This document shows positions 11,220 to 23,539 of a stretch of DNA of 64,000 bases, piece after piece. Within the stretch, counting starts at the first letter, position 1, and every line of letters begins with the position of its first letter. A model generated the notes under the pieces. It saw only the letters and a program-made list of their open reading frames with translations, was not told the DNA's origin and did not search any database. Source of the stretch: Hemerocallis citrina (Eukaryota > Streptophyta > Magnoliopsida > Asparagales > Asphodelaceae); contig CM030363.1 of assembly GCA_017893485.1 (NCBI GenBank), forward strand, positions 174,680,686 to 174,744,685, read 5' to 3'. The position numbers and the translations under genes were made by a program.

Positions 11220-12033
11220 ATGTCCTTGCATTTTCAGATCGCCGAAGCATATCAAATGGTTGAAGCATCACAGATGGTCGAAGTGGCCGAGGTATCTTGC
11301 CTCCGGTCGAATCTAGGAGTTTCTAGGTTGGCCCTTACTCGAAGTCGAGAGAGGCTCTTCAAGTCTGAGTCGGAACTAGACTATCTTAAGCTGACGTTGG
11401 CCCGTCGCACCTCAGAGTTGAAATGGCTGAAGAAGAAGGCTCGTGAAGTTCCCCCTTAAGGGGAGGAGACGAGTCTCTCGATGGCCTTCAACCAAGGCTT
11501 AAGGCTCAAGTTTCTTCATCAGTCTTTGTTTGAAGTCAGAACTGAGAGAGAGGGGCTAAAGAATGTGGTACTTGAGAAGAGCCTGCATATGGCACAGCTT
11601 CAGAGGACTATCACCAGGATTCTCGTGTGGGTAGTTCGAGTCGGATGCCTCTTCTGAAGATCAGGGCAACAGATGACTCACTGAAGGAACGAGTCGTTAA
11701 GTTAGAGGTGGAGAATCATTGGCTACGATGTCTTTCAGAGGGGAGCAATGTCAGGACCACTTCCTACCCCCGAGGGGAGTACGCACAAGGGAGGTCGTTC
11801 CACGAGCTAGCATTACGTTTGCCCCCCGTCTCGAGGTGCCCTGGAGATGCACAGAGTGGAATGGCTGGCTCGTCGAGCGGAGCCTATGTTGGGGCAATGC
11901 TTAGTCTCTTAGGTGCCGGAGACTCAACTCGGCTCGCCGGTTTGGAGACCTCCACAGATGTACGGTCGCAACAACACAGTGTTCGTTGGCCTTGTCTGTC
12001 ACTTAAGAGAAGCATTTAACTCCCTAGAAGGGG
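11220..12033 (+). pseudogene. Second coiled-coil ORF fragment in the Tat antisense region
   Basis: A 79-codon ORF (11220-11459) with heptad-like Leu/Glu spacing (LKLTLARRTSELKWLKK) is followed in shifted frames by VRTEREGLKNVVLEKSLH and by the ORF at 11627-12019. It may be a diverged duplicate of the preceding coiled coil, or the tail of a second antisense gene. No domain is recognised. It is cut at 12038 by solo LTR A2; plus-strand AT-rich sequence with AATGAAAT resumes at 15522. Confidence 0.45.
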
Positions 12034-12038
12034 TTAAG

Positions 12039-15000
12039 TGTAACACCGCGAATTCCAAAATACAACTGAATTCAAAGTTCCACAGGATCTTTACACTTCT
12101 TTCGTACAATTTTACAAGAAAATAAAAACATTTCTTACATCAGAGTTACATTACACCTTTACATTATTACAGCGGAAGCAATTATACAGTAATTACATAA
12201 AACAACAATTTGAATCAATCCTTGAGCAGCATGTAAACTTCAATTTGTTAAGCATCTTTACCCTGCATGTAAAACTGTAGGTGCATCAGTTCATTCAACT
12301 GACAAAATATTATATACGGCCATCCTCACTATGCCAGAAACAGTATAACGATTCTCAATACTTAGCAAACCACAAACTTGTTCACAAACAAAGCTAAAGG
12401 GACTATCCTGTTGATGTCGTATTGTGAATGTGCACTTAGTCCTTAATGCAATTAATGCGTGCTTGTTCAGAGTCTATGCAGCCTATACTACATAGGTCCG
12501 AGGGCAAGCCCTTAACCGTTCTTCATCTTGTAGGGTTCAATCCCTCGTCATGACTTAATTTACTACTGTAACTACGGTAAGTATCCTAGATGTTTTATGA
12601 CTTACGAACTCATGTCTAGGTCCCCAGGAGGATATCCCAACGCACTGACACATGACTCATCATGCAGGCATCCTGTGGTGATTCAGCTCCTACCATAAAC
12701 ATGACACCACCCACAGTCATCAAACACCCCACGAGCATCGCCACCGGAATGGTACTCTGGAGCAGTATCCACGCCCTATCATGACGCATCATGGGACATC
12801 CTGTGAATACTGTCACGCCGCCAATCCAATGGCCCTCATACTCAATATTTTTCTCTTACTTTCATTACATCTCCACTATGTATTTAATCCTTAGTTCAAT
12901 TGAATCATGAATAAAATCAATCCCTTAGGGTTAGCACTCCCAATATACTGGTCTTATTCATTTATTTCACATGACCCAAACCTTGGTCTTTTCATCTCAA
13001 ATATCATTTCCACAATTCTTTTATTGCCGGTATAAGGCTTAGCTACACCCTAGTTCTCAATTTCAACTCATAATTACAACATCGAGCTTTTCATACTCAT
13101 AAAGTCTTTTCATGATTAATCACAATTCACATTTCATCAGCATAGTATTCATGTATCCACATCTTTCATAACTCATCACATTCGATATTTCAATTCCATA
13201 CACAATTTATGCGAAAAATAATAAGTTTCAACTAGTAGTAATCAATAGTTCATTTATTCCACAAATCTGTTATTCTCATTTCAATCCGTACTAAAATCAC
13301 GATTTATAAGTTCTATTAATCACACAAATAAAAGATTTCAAAATTCCTCATTACTTATTCTCATTTTAAAACTCTAAAAAAATAACTCATTTATTTTTCC
13401 TTTATTTCAAAAGACAATTTAATTTAAAAAAGAAGTCCTTTCTTGCAAATAGTCTCAATTTCTCAATTACGCTTTATCAAAAAGTTATACAAATTTTTCT
13501 CATAAAGTCCAAATAATTTTAGTAATTTCCCCCCTATTTTCCTTGAATTTTAATCTATTTTAAAACTCAAAATAATATTAAATTTCCAAAAAAAAAAACA
13601 TTTTAAAACCCAAAACCCCATCCGGATTCGAACCCACAACCAGCGGCCCAAACAACAGCGCCCAAGACCACTGCGCCAAGTCACCGAAGCGAAATGAGAG
13701 GGGTTATTATCCCTATGTATCCACTTTCAGTACTTCGGATTTTAACCAAAAAAATAAAAACGAAAAGCTCCATTCTCAGTATCGAACCAAGACCAATGAC
13801 TAGGCCCCCGCTACTGTAGTGATTGGAACTCTCGAGCAATTGGTCTAAGTGACCATATCGTTTTGAAAGGGATTTATTTAGGTTTGAATTAGCTCTCTAT
13901 TCATATCTATATTTCATGAAATCTCACAATAATTTTGTTTCTTTTTCCTCTCTTTTGAAAGCAAATTTTTCCAAAATTTATTATACATAAATCCTCAGTA
14001 AACCAGTAATTTTATAAATATTATTTACTTTATAAAACAAGTATTTTAATCCTAATTTGTGTTCCATGTCCATAATTTCGACATTGAGAACAATAGCACA
14101 TTTCTTCAAAATTTAGAGTTAGGCTTCCGCAAATCACTACATTTTTTTGTTCTCTGTCTTATTTACATCCTACCATGTTTTTAGAACAAAAAAATCTCAT
14201 CTTTCTACAAAATAAAAATCTATTTTTTGTCAACTAATTACACATGATGCATTCAATCAATTGTTTGCAAATAAAATCTCCTTTTTTTTCTTTATTATTA
14301 TTTACCATAGCATTCATGTAGCACAACAACATGGAGATTTCTAATATACTAATTAACAATTATTCATTAGCAATCAATCAATCAACTATTCTCTAAATTA
14401 CCACTCTACTTTTCAATTAAACAAGCATGGTTCCCATTTCTCACTAGTTGATTCATATAATTTCATTAAAATCATACCTAGCATGATGTCTACTTCTAGA
14501 AGTACGAGAAACATCCACTTTCATTCATAATTAATTAATCTAGCAACCATTTTAACACACATCTACTAGATTATCAATTCCTCTCTAATTAGGCAAACAT
14601 GAATTTAATTTCAACTAGTTCCTCTTTAATAATTGCTCAATTTATTCCTAGCATGATTTCTAATTTAGAACCATGAGAAACACCCACCTCTTTGGAGAAA
14701 ACGAAATAAAAGCTCCTAGAGTCTCCTAGAATGCAAGAGAGTAGCATTCTCCTCCTAGATTGTGTTGCAAACGCTCTCCTTCTTGTTCCTTGGTGCAAAC
14801 CCGATGCTCTCCTTGTGCTTGATGATGGGTCGGCCTCCTTGCTTGGGACACACAATTCTCACACTCACTCTTATACTCCCTAATGTATTTCTCTCCTATA
14901 TAATTTCTTCCTTTCAATTAATTTTTGTGTAGTATGCATGAAGGTAGGGGGTATTTATACTAGTTCTAGGATAGATTGGAGGGCTAGGATTTCATTAGAT

Positions 15001-15521
15001 GGTTGGAGATGGATGGATAGGATAGGATGGGAAGTTGTAGCAACCACCCATAAACAAATAACCACCCATGCACACACACCCACTCTCCCATCTCCCTTTA
15101 TGCATAACCCGGCCTCCAAGGTGTGCAAAGCACACTACGTGCATGCACGTGCCCTTCTAGTACCCCCCTATTTGAAATTTGTACAAATTTAATTAATCAA
15201 TTGTTCACCATTTGTGCCTACATGACAAGTTGTGACAATTTAAAGGATTAATTAAGTTTGTGGGCTTCACAAATAGTGGGCTTAGGCTTATGGCCTAAAT
15301 AATAAAATATTTAATTATTAAAGTGGGATCAAAATAAGAAAACGATGTTTTAGGTTTTACAAAATAGGCTTTTTAGAAAAATAAAGGAAAAGAAAGAAAT
15401 AATTGTTCATACTACAAAAAATGAAATTTTTATAAAAAAAATAATTATACATACGAAATTTTGCACGTGCACAACACGTGAAAATAAATATTTTATTAAA
15501 ATAAAAGTTTAGGGTATTACA
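12039..15521 (-). mobile_element. Solo LTR, family A, copy A2 (reverse orientation)
   Basis: 3,483 bp. On the plus strand it starts TGTAACACCGCGAATTCC and ends GGGTATTACA; TSD TTAAG at 12034-12038 and 15522-15526. It is the reverse complement of family A: TATAAATA on the minus strand at 14959-14952, the 'cctatgtagtat' block near 12490-12510 and the 'ggccatcctc' block near 12320. Its short ORFs are not genes. Confidence 0.92.
13620..13690 (-). other. tRNA-like module in LTR A2
   Basis: On the minus strand TGGCGCAGTGG (about 13679-13669) matches the A-box consensus, and GGGTTCGAATCC (about 13634-13623) the B box, about 45 bp apart. A weaker partner lies at 13780-13860 (minus), with GGTTCGATACT and 'aatcactacagt', the latter shared with A1 module 1. 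Confidence 0.55.
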
Positions 15522-15667
15522 TTAAGTAGCTCTCTGTAATTTTGTAATATTTGTTTCACAAGTTTTGTATCTCGATATGAAGATGAGTTGTTGGTCTGTA
15601 GTTAGACTTGTACCTCAAACTTTAATGAAATAGTACTTGTTTCTTGAACTTGTGTGTTTTGCTATCG

Positions 15668-16250
15668 TGTGCAATTGTCAACAGTTGTAGGAGCAATTCC
15701 GAATGGTGAGCCACTTTGTACTCGCTCGTTCGTAAGTAGCAAAAGTTGCGTCGAACCAAGTGTTGGACTCCGAACTTGTAGTTTAGAGATTATCAACAGT
15801 GGTAGCAGCAATTTTGAATGGTGATCCGCTTTGTACTCGCTTAGAAGTAAGTAGTTGAAGCGGAGTCGAACCAAGTGTTGGACTCCGAGCATGTCGTTTA
15901 GAGATTATCAACAGCGGTAGGAGCAATTTTGAATGGTGATCCGCTTCATACTCGCTTAGAAGCAAGTAGTTGAAGCGGATTCGAACCAAGTGTTGGACTC
16001 CGAGCATGTCGTTTAGAGATTATCAATAGCTGTAGGATCAATTCCGAATGGTGATCCGCTTCGTACTTGCTTAGAAGCAAGTAGTTGAAGCGGAGTCGAA
16101 CCAAGTAATGGACTCCGAGCATGTCGTTTAGAAATTATCAACAGCTGTAGGAGCAATTCCGAATGGTGATCTGCTTTGTACTCACTTAGAAGCAAGTAGT
16201 TGAAGCAGAGTCGAACCAAGTGTTGGACTCCGAGCATGTCATTATTAGAG
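15668..16250. repeat. Tandem array, about 117-bp period, five units
   Basis: The unit 'attatcaacag.ggtaggagcaatt..gaatggtgatccgctt..tactcgcttagaagcaagtagttgaagcgga.tcgaaccaagtgttggactccgagcatgtcgtttagag' recurs at about 15668, 15787, 15903, 16019 and 16135. It sits in the Tat element between the integrase end and the antisense ORF region. The homologous minus-strand ORFs (MLGVQHLVR..) are repeat translations. Confidence 0.9.
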
Positions 16251-16469
16251 TTCTGCGTATCTCTAAGCAAGCCAACTAGGTTATTATAGACAAAAATTCC
16301 CAGGGAGCAACTCGACTTCATTAAAGATTATTTGAGTGGCTGCTTCTGAGTTGCAAGCCACTTACATTTTGCAAAGAAAAATAACAAAATAATTAAAATC
16401 ATTGAATGGAGACGTAGGAGTTGTCTGAAGTTGCTTGGAGCGGTGTTACAACACCCTCTTGATACTTCA

Positions 16470-17927
16470 TTAGGTGGTCGGCATTCCAAGTTCCCGGTAT
16501 CTTCCTGCCCCCTGGGTCTTCGAGTTGATACGCACCTGGGCAAATAACTCTGGAGACCTTATACGGTCCTTCCCAATTTGGGTGCTAACTTGCCCTTTTT
16601 GCTCGGGATGGAGATCGACAGCTTCCGGAGTACTAGGTCCCCTCTCTTTGAGATTAGCGGGGCGGACCTTCTTATTGTAAGATTGCATTATCCTATGCCG
16701 GTAGGTCTCTTGTCAGATGGAAGCTCTTTTGCGGTCCTCATCGATGAGATCCAAACAGTTGCGGAGCTTGCTCGCATTCTGCTCTTCTCTATAGATGATT
16801 ACTCTGGGCGAGGGCAGGCCGACCTCCAGGGGGATGATGGCTTCTCAGCCAAATGTGAGGTTGAAAGGAAAATCCCCCATCGGAGTTCTCTTGGTGGTGC
16901 AATAGTTCCAAAGCACGTTGGGCAACTGTTCGACCCAAAGTCCCTTAGTGGACTTGTCAAGCCTCTTCTTTAGGCCGAAAAGGATTTGGCAGTTAGCATT
17001 CACCGCTTGGCCATTGGACTGCGGGTGGGATATTGAAGAGAACCGCTGCTGGATACCGAGGTCGGTACAGAATTCGCGAAAAGTCGCTCTTGAGAACTGG
17101 GTTCCATTATCAGTCACGAGAACACGAGGCACACCGAAGCAGCAAATAATGCTCTTCCAAAAGAACTTCTGAAGCTTATTCTCCATGATGGTTTCCAGGG
17201 GTTCGGCCTTGATCCACTTGGAGAAGTAGTCTATTGCCACAACCAGGAACTTTGGCTGGCCTGGCAGTGGAGGGAACGGTCCGAGCAAGTCCATCCCCCA
17301 TATGACGAAAGGGATTGGACTTGCCAAGGAGGAGAGTTGGGCTTAAGGCAGGTGACGGATTGGGGCAAATCTCTGACTAGAGCTGCATTGGCGGACGTAC
17401 TCTTTAGAGTCGTTGAGTAGTGTGGGCAAGAAGTAACCGTAGTTTAAGAGTTTGCAGGCGAGGGATCTCGCTTCCAAGTGCGCACCATACATACCGTCAT
17501 GGGCCTCCTTTAATGCATAAAGCGCTTCTTTAGGGGAGAGACACCTCAAGTAGGGTCGGCCGTCAACCTGAGTGTAGGAGCATTTGTACATGACTCTATC
17601 AAGGAGTGTGTACCGCTCGGCTTTTATCCTGATCCTTCTCGCCTCCTTCGGATCTTCTGGAAGGACTCCATCTATGAGGTACTCCAATAAGGGCTTCATC
17701 CAATTCTCCCTGAGTGTGAGGGGCATGGTCTCCATTGGCTCTAAGCTGTCTTCCTCAATACTTGGTTTGAGGAGGACCTCTATCAGGACGGTCCATTCCA
17801 AACCCTGGAGGGAGGAGGAGGCGAGCTTGGAGAGGGCAGCTGCCTGTGCATTTTCCTCTCGAGGAACCTGCTGGAGTTGAACATCTTTGACCCGCTGGAG
17901 TTGAACATCTTCAAATAAGGCTAGCAC
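16470..17927 (-). pseudogene. Integrase of the Tat element (broken)
   Basis: The minus-strand ORFs 17927-17343 and 17327-16845, then a tail to about 16470, cover integrase. The N-terminal zinc-binding region reads ALKEAHDGMYGAHLEARSL then QCSSSQRF. The two His are present, but the last Cys of the HHCC motif is Ser. The core has MDLLGPF and VTDNGTQF for the two Asp, but the stretch GQAVNANCQIL lacks the expected catalytic Glu. Intact IN would join cDNA into the host genome in the nucleus; this one could not. The C-terminal tail (NKKVRPANLKERG) fits the family. ORF breaks lie near 17340 and 16845. Confidence 0.88.
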
Positions 17928-17941
17928 ACCCCTAACCTTTG

Positions 17942-18450
17942 CTAAATACTTGCCATGTGCTCATCCCTTGCTTCATATTCTCCGGACACCTGATTCACGA
18001 CCAACTGCGAGTCACTGAAGACCTTTATGCACTTGGCTCCTACCATGCGAGCCATAAAGAGCCTCACTATGAGGGCCTCATACTCTACCTCGTTGTGCGA
18101 TGTAGGGAAGTTTAAGCATAGGGAGTATTTCAGGACGAAAGTGTCTGGGCCGGTCAAGATGACACCAACCCCACTTCCATCGGCCGAAGAGGATCCATCT
18201 ACATAAACGGTCCAGACCAGGGGTTCAGCAACCGACTCGCAGGGGTCGGGGATAGTGCTCTCCACAATGAATTCTGCTAGGGCTTGCGCCTTGATAGTGG
18301 TTATGGGTTCGTAGCTGATGTCATGCTGGTTCAGCTCTATGGACCACTTTATCAAGCGATCCGATGTTTTTGGCTTGTGGAGCACCTGCTTCAGCGGCTG
18401 GCTGGTAAGAACGACCACCGAATGAGACTGGAACTACGAGCGGAGTTTCC
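17942..18450 (-). pseudogene. RNase H of the Tat element
   Basis: The ORF 18418-17942 has WTVYVDGSSSADGSG (first Asp), SHNEVEYEALIVRL (Glu) and IKVFSDSQLVVNQVSGEYEA (Asp), the order of the retroelement RNase H fold. It would degrade the RNA strand during reverse transcription. It lies between RT and integrase in the usual Ty3/gypsy order and is separated from integrase by a frame break at about 17935. Confidence 0.85.
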
Positions 18451-18599
18451 TTACCGCCATGACCAATGCAAGGGCCATCTTCTCCAGTTTCGGGTAACGG
18501 AGCTCGGCGTCCCGGAGGACCTTACTTACATAGTAGATGGGTCTCTGCGTCCTGTCTTCTTCTCTCACCAAGACTGCACTAAGGGTCTACTCCAAAGTG

Positions 18600-19510
18600 G
18601 CGAGGTATAGGTAGAGGACCTCGCTGGGCCTTGGTTTGCTCAAGAGTGGGGGGTTGGCTAAGTATGCCTTGAGCTGGTCAAAGGACTATTGTCGCGCTTG
18701 CCCCCATTCAAAGCCTTTAGCCCCCCTGAGGACCTTGAAGAACGGGAGGCACTTCTCCCCGAACTTGGAGAGGAAGCGCCCAATTGCCGGGAGGCACCGG
18801 TGAGCCTCTAGATATCTTTAACACTGGAGGGGGGAGCCATTTTGAGTATGGCTTGGATATTCTTGGGGTTGGCCTCTATGCCCCTCTGGCTGACCATGAA
18901 CCCTAAGAACTTGCCGGACGAGATCCCGAACGCACACTTGTTTGGATTCAGCCTCATGTTGTGCCTCCTCAGGACCCCGAAGGCCTCCTAGAGGTCGAGG
19001 ACATGCTTCTGCCCCTAGATGCTCTTGACCAACATGTCGTCTACATAGATTTCCATGTTTCGGCCAATGTGGTCTCGAAAGACCATATAAACTAGGCGTT
19101 GGTACGTTGCACCTATGTTCTTCAAACTGAACGGCATGACTCGGTAGCAGTACAGGCCCTGGTCAGTCACAAATGAGGTCTTTGGGATGTCCGGAGGAAA
19201 CATCCGAATCTGGTTGTGCCCCGAGAAAGCATCCATGAAGCTGAGTAGCTCATGGCCGGAGGTTGCATTGATTAGAGCATCGATGCTCAGGAGGGGGAAT
19301 GGATCCTATGGGCACACCCTGTTGAGGTCGGTAAAATCGATGCATATCCTCCAGCTCCCGTTGGCTTTCTTGACCATCACCTCATTTGATAGCCACCTGG
19401 GGTAGTTCACCTCCTGGATGAATCGGGCATTCAGGAGCTTCTCAACCTCTTCCTTGATCGCCTGTTGGCGCTCGAGAGTGAACTTGCGTCGCTTCTGTTG
19501 GAAAGGCTTG
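18600..19510 (-). pseudogene. Reverse transcriptase of the Tat element
   Basis: The minus strand reads, in fragments, EVEKLLNARFIQEV and WRICIDFTDLNRVCP (about 19480-19320), then the ORF 19236-19015 with MDAFSGHNQIRM, FVTDQGLYCYRVMPF and the catalytic IYVDDMLVKS, then thumb fragments to about 18620. The YVDD box is intact, but frame changes and stops flank it. Several stops are single-base changes from expected codons, consistent with old decay. Confidence 0.88.
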
Positions 19511-19657
19511 ACCCCCCGGGGTGATGCTTAAGTGGTGCATTAAGAGCTCCTCTAAGATCCCCGACATATCCACCGCGGTCCAAGCGAAGAGGTCACAGTT
19601 CTCCCGAATGCACTGGGAGATGTCCTGCTTAATGGAGGGGGAAAGATTTTTGCTGAT

Positions 19658-20180
19658 CTAGAAGGTCTTGGTGGTGTCTTCTTCTGAGAAGTCCACTTCC
19701 TCCAGCTCGTCCACAGGCTCAGAGATAGTCTGGCTACTTTTCTGTAGGAGCTCGAGGGCTTCCAGGGAGAGGACTGGACCCCCCATCGAGGTCATGTAGC
19801 ACTTGCGAGCCACTTCTTGGCTTCCTCTCACTTCTCCCACTCCTGCGGGGATGGGAACTTCATCTTCATGTGGTAGGCCGAAGGGATAGCTTAGAGTGCG
19901 GCCAAACATGGTCGACCCAGGATAATATTATAAGCAGCCTTAACATCCACCACCATGAAATCCATTGGCTCTGTACGAGTGATCGGGGCCTTGCAGCGGT
20001 TACGTCGAGGGTTATAACTCCCTCGATCATCACCGGCACACCAGTGAACCCATGAAGAGTGTAGCCCATGGGCTTGAGCCGATCTCTCAATAGGTGGAGG
20101 CTCTTGAACGCCTCTAAGAAAAGGATATTAACTGAGCTATCATTGTCCACCAAGATCCGGCGAACATTGAAGTTGGCCAT
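19658..20180 (-). pseudogene. Aspartic protease region of the Tat element
   Basis: The ORF 20180-19866 reads MANFNVRRILVDNDSSVNIL. The VDNDSS stretch occupies the place of the aspartic protease active site (family form VDxGSSxxIL). GFTGVPVMIEGVITL follows as the flap region. The ORF 19909-19658 continues toward RT with an acidic linker. The frame changes at about 19900. Confidence 0.75.
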
Positions 20181-20328
20181 TCAGAGATTAATAACAAGGG
20201 CATTGCAATGGGGCATGCGGACGCCCTCTAGATCTCTGTCGGAGAACATGACTGGGACCCCAAGGCCCTTGGGAGGGGGATGGCTCTAGACGGCATTCAC
20301 TTCCTGAACGAAGGCTTTTCGGGAGGAG

Positions 20329-22289
20329 TTAGAATCTCCCCCCATTGGGCTTCCGTGTATCCGGTGTAGGATGGCCACCCCTTCGTCCTTCTGAGTCTCC
20401 ACTTGTCACTCGTCTGTTAGCCCCCCTGGGGGGTGGAGGTTGATCAGTTCTGTCCCTCCTCACAAATCGAGCGAGTTGCCCTCTCTGGATGAGGGCTTCA
20501 ATCTCGTCCTTTAGGGCCTGACAGTTGTCTGTGTCATGCCCGTGTACCCGATTGAAATGACACCACTTATCCCAGTTTCTCTTCTTTCTGGGAGTATCCA
20601 TCTTAGGGGGAGGTGGTAGGAGACCCTCATTCCTAATCTCCATCAAGATGGCGGATACACTCTCATTGAGCGGAGTGAATTTCTCGAAACGGGGGAGAGG
20701 GAGATGCTGATCCCCATTGTCTTTTTGGAGCTTCTTAGCTCATTCGTCTTCAGCTAGCCTTCTGTTTGTTCTCAGAAGACAACCCCTCCAGAATGGGGTA
20801 GTTGAGAGCCTCTTCAGCTCGGATATACTTCTCTATCCTGAGAAGGAGCTCAGAGAAGTCCCGAGGAGGCTTCTTGACCAAGGATGCCCTGAGGTCAGGG
20901 TTGATGACATTGGATTGGAAAGCGGCCGAAGCCACTGACTGATCCAAGGAAGCGATAGACCGGGCCACCGCGGTAAATTGCTTGACATAATCCCTCAGCC
21001 ATTTGCCCTTCCTTTGGCTGAGGAAGAGTAGAAAGGTGCTAGTCTTCTCAGAGCGGTGGCTGCTCACGAAATGGATGAGGAAGAGGCCTTCGAATTGATC
21101 GAAGGAGAAAATAGAGGCCAGGGCGAGCCTGAAATACCACTCCCGAGCGGGACCTTTGAGGGTGGCCGGGAAGGTCTTGCAGAGGAGGGCACCGAAAGAA
21201 TGATGGATCATCATGAGAGTTTTGAAACTCTCAATGTGATATGCGGGGTCTGACTCCCCGTGTAAGTCTCGAAGTGTGGAGGCTTGAAGTTGTCTGGGAC
21301 AGGGGCCTCCATGATAGTGCGGGAGAATGGGAGCCTGCTCGGGCGGAGGTTCCTTGCCCGTTGTTCTTCATCTCAGTCGAGCTGGCCGAGGTGCCTCTCC
21401 ATCTCGTGGAGATGGTGGTAGACTGAGTCCTCCCTTCTATCCTGCCTCACTGAACCTCGAGACTCGTCTTCGTGTCGAAGTGGGCTGGGGCTACGGCGGT
21501 AGCTTTGAGTTGGCCGAGGACTGGGAGAAGGATGGCGATGTCCGGAGTCGGCCTAGGACTTAAGGAACGGCGGCGATGGCTCGGAGTCTGCCTAGGACTT
21601 AAGGAATGGCAGGCAATGGGTCAGAGCTGGCCGAGGACTGAGGGAGCGACAATGATGACGAGGAGCTGGCTGAGGGCTGGGAGCCCGATGGCCATTGTTA
21701 GGGGCGGCTTTGAGCGCCCGAAGGACCGCCTCCTGGAATTGTTGAAATTCTGCACTCGTGATGGGGGCCTCCTGCTCCCGATGAGCTCGTGCTGTAGGAT
21801 GACCAGCTGGGGAGCGACTTAGTCTTGGGCAATGCTGGGGTGACTCTCTCCGTCTCCGAGGAGAGTTGGAACCTCTGCGGTCTGTCCGGTGGGGTGACCG
21901 ATCCCTCTGGTGCTCCCGACGGGGGTTCGCATCTCGGGTCCGCCTCTCGTCCAGACGGATCCGAAGGTCGGGCTCGGGCTCATTCTGTCGGTTGTTGAGC
22001 ACATCTCACAGATCCTTCGGTATTGGAGGGCTATGGGAGGCCATGAATCCATGGAGGCATTTTGGATGGAGACCCAAACTTGATGCAGAGGTTGCTTCTG
22101 GCGGCTTCGCCGAGAGGGCTAGCCAACAGTCGCTTGGGGCCCTAGAGGCTACTGAATAGATTGAGGAATCGGCTGTTCGAGCTATAGGGCCGGTTGGACG
22201 GGTGGAGGGAGACCCTCCAAAGGAGGAGGAGGAGGGTAAGTAGAGGTTGTTCTACAGTTGGATTTTGTGGACTTCCTCTTGGGAGGCAT
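20329..22289 (-). pseudogene. Gag of the Tat element
   Basis: The likely start is ATG at 22289 (MPPKRKSTKSNC, Pro-rich), 70-odd bases after the PBS. An Arg/Ser-rich linker follows (about 22000-21600). The capsid-like retrotrans_gag domain is in the ORF 21214-20750 (PATLKGPAREWYFRLAL, FVSSHRSEKTSTFLLFLSQR, WLRDYVKQF). The nucleocapsid zinc-knuckle-like part is in the ORF 20646-20329 (WCHFNRVHGHDTDNCQALK, then a Pro/Arg tail). Gag would package RNA in cytoplasmic particles. It is broken into at least four frames. Confidence 0.85.
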
Positions 22290-22339
22290 TGCTAGGAGTA
22301 GCTTTGGTTGAAAGAAGAGGATCGAATAGCTATTTGAGT

Positions 22340-22361
22340 GTTCCCACAGATGGCGCCAATC
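22340..22361 (-). other. Primer binding site of the Tat element
   Basis: On the minus strand TTGGCGCCATCTGTGGGAA directly follows the 5' LTR, which ends at 22362. This form is usual for plant Tat elements. Confidence 0.85.
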
Positions 22362-22939
22362 TGTTGCCGCTGATTTCGGTGTGGGGGCAATCAAATGAAC
22401 TTGTAGATTCGCAAGAACTCGAATAGGGCAAGTCGGACCTATTCCCTTGTTGATAGGCTGACTCCTTGCTGCTTTCGTGGACCTGCACAAATGTTCAAAA
22501 CACCGGGATGGATCCTGGCGACGAACCCTTCGACGCTCTTGTCAATACTCAGAAAAGAAAAGAAAAGAGCTTTAGGTAGACAAAGAGTGATCACCTTGTA
22601 ATAGTAGAAAGTAAGGGGGTATTTATAGTCGCCTGGGAGATCTGTTTGGGATAAGATCGAATCCCTACTTCCTGGTGTGGCTGGATAAGGGTGGTTAGAA
22701 CCACCTCCTAGTGATAAGGATGATCCAGGATTTCCTGATAACATGTTGACCTGGTCCTTAACGGGTGGTGACCCGTTCTTAGTTGAAGAGATCTGTTCGC
22801 GGGTTGTCGAGTCCTAGAGGAGAGACCCGATTCCCATTTCAGACCCGTCTGTTGGTGAAATTACCATCTTGTCCCTGTAACTTTAAGATTCGTACCCAAT
22901 TTGAACGGTTCCGATTTAACCCCATTTTTAGCCATATCA
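22362..22939 (-). repeat. Tat element 5' LTR
   Basis: 578 bp, collinear with 3325-3907, bounded TG..CA and followed by TSD TATAT. The minus-strand TATA box GACTATAAATA lies at 22630-22620. The AAAAG tract is shorter than in the other LTR. Confidence 0.93.
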
Positions 22940-23110
22940 TATATGATAATATGAAGTGATTTAACCCCATTTGTATGTAAGATATGCAGGTGATTAAGGT
23001 GGAATAATATGTAATAAAATGATATAATAAGATAAATAACACGGTATATACATAATATATGATAATGTGACAAGATCAACAACATGGTGTATTTATGATA
23101 TGTAATAATA
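22940..23110 (+). mobile_element. Family-C LTR, segment 2 of 3, with AT-rich short tandem repeat
   Basis: Lies between the Tat TSD and the Helitron. It carries a ~60-bp degenerate unit ('aataacatggtgtat..ataatatgtgataat') that continues in the same phase after 31234. This shows both sides were joined before the Helitron inserted. Confidence 0.8.
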
Positions 23111-23142
23111 CTAGGTATGCCCGTGGCACGTGCCTACGACAC
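23111..23142 (-). other. Helitron 3' terminus with hairpin and CTAG
   Basis: Reading the minus strand: imperfect stem CGTAGGC/GCCACG around loop ACGT, then GGCATAC and CTAG, with T as the next host base. This matches the canonical plant Helitron 3' end (hairpin plus CTRR, then T). Confidence 0.85.
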
Positions 23143-23539
23143 ATATTCGGAACTGCATATAAATTTAATTGGAGTTATTTGGTTGGGTGAACTACATATA
23201 AAAAATCATTCAATATACCTCTTTCTACCTCTTTAAAAAAAAAAACAATTATTGGTTAAAATATTTTAGTTTTTTAGGAATTTATCTTTATTGACTTATC
23301 TAATTCTTAAAAAAAGCTAGATTTTTGTTAAGAGAAGTGAGAACATCAATTAAAAAAATGCACCCACCTTTCTAATACAATCATCTACGCTTTACAGGCC
23401 TCCTTTGAAATTATATTGATTCCTAATAGTTTTCTATTACGGCGCCTTTAAATTGTTTCCTACGGCACATTATCGCGAAGAATGATTAATTAATTATTTC
23501 GACAATCTTATTTAAAATTTTACAGGCAGGATTGTAGTA

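Larger units (their letters stand above)
3325..22939 (-). mobile_element. Tat-lineage Ty3/gypsy retrotransposon, nearly complete, with nested insertions
   Basis: Both LTRs (TG..CA), PBS, PPT and the TSD TATAT (3320-3324 and 22940-22944) can be read. On the minus strand the order is 5' LTR (22362-22939), PBS, gag, protease, RT, RNase H, integrase, a tandem array, an extra ORF in antisense, a second tandem array, PPT and 3' LTR (3325-3907). Removing two solo LTRs leaves about 12.8 kb, normal for Tat elements. The primer site TGGCGCCATCTGTGGGAA and the antisense ORF of the 'putative gypsy type transposon' family fit the Tat group. All ORFs are broken, and the LTRs differ at very roughly one base in ten by eye, so this is an old, dead copy. 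Confidence 0.93.

Noticed and set aside
15662..16321. Three homologous minus-strand ORFs (MLGVQHLVR..)
   Set aside because: Repeat translations of the 117-bp array.
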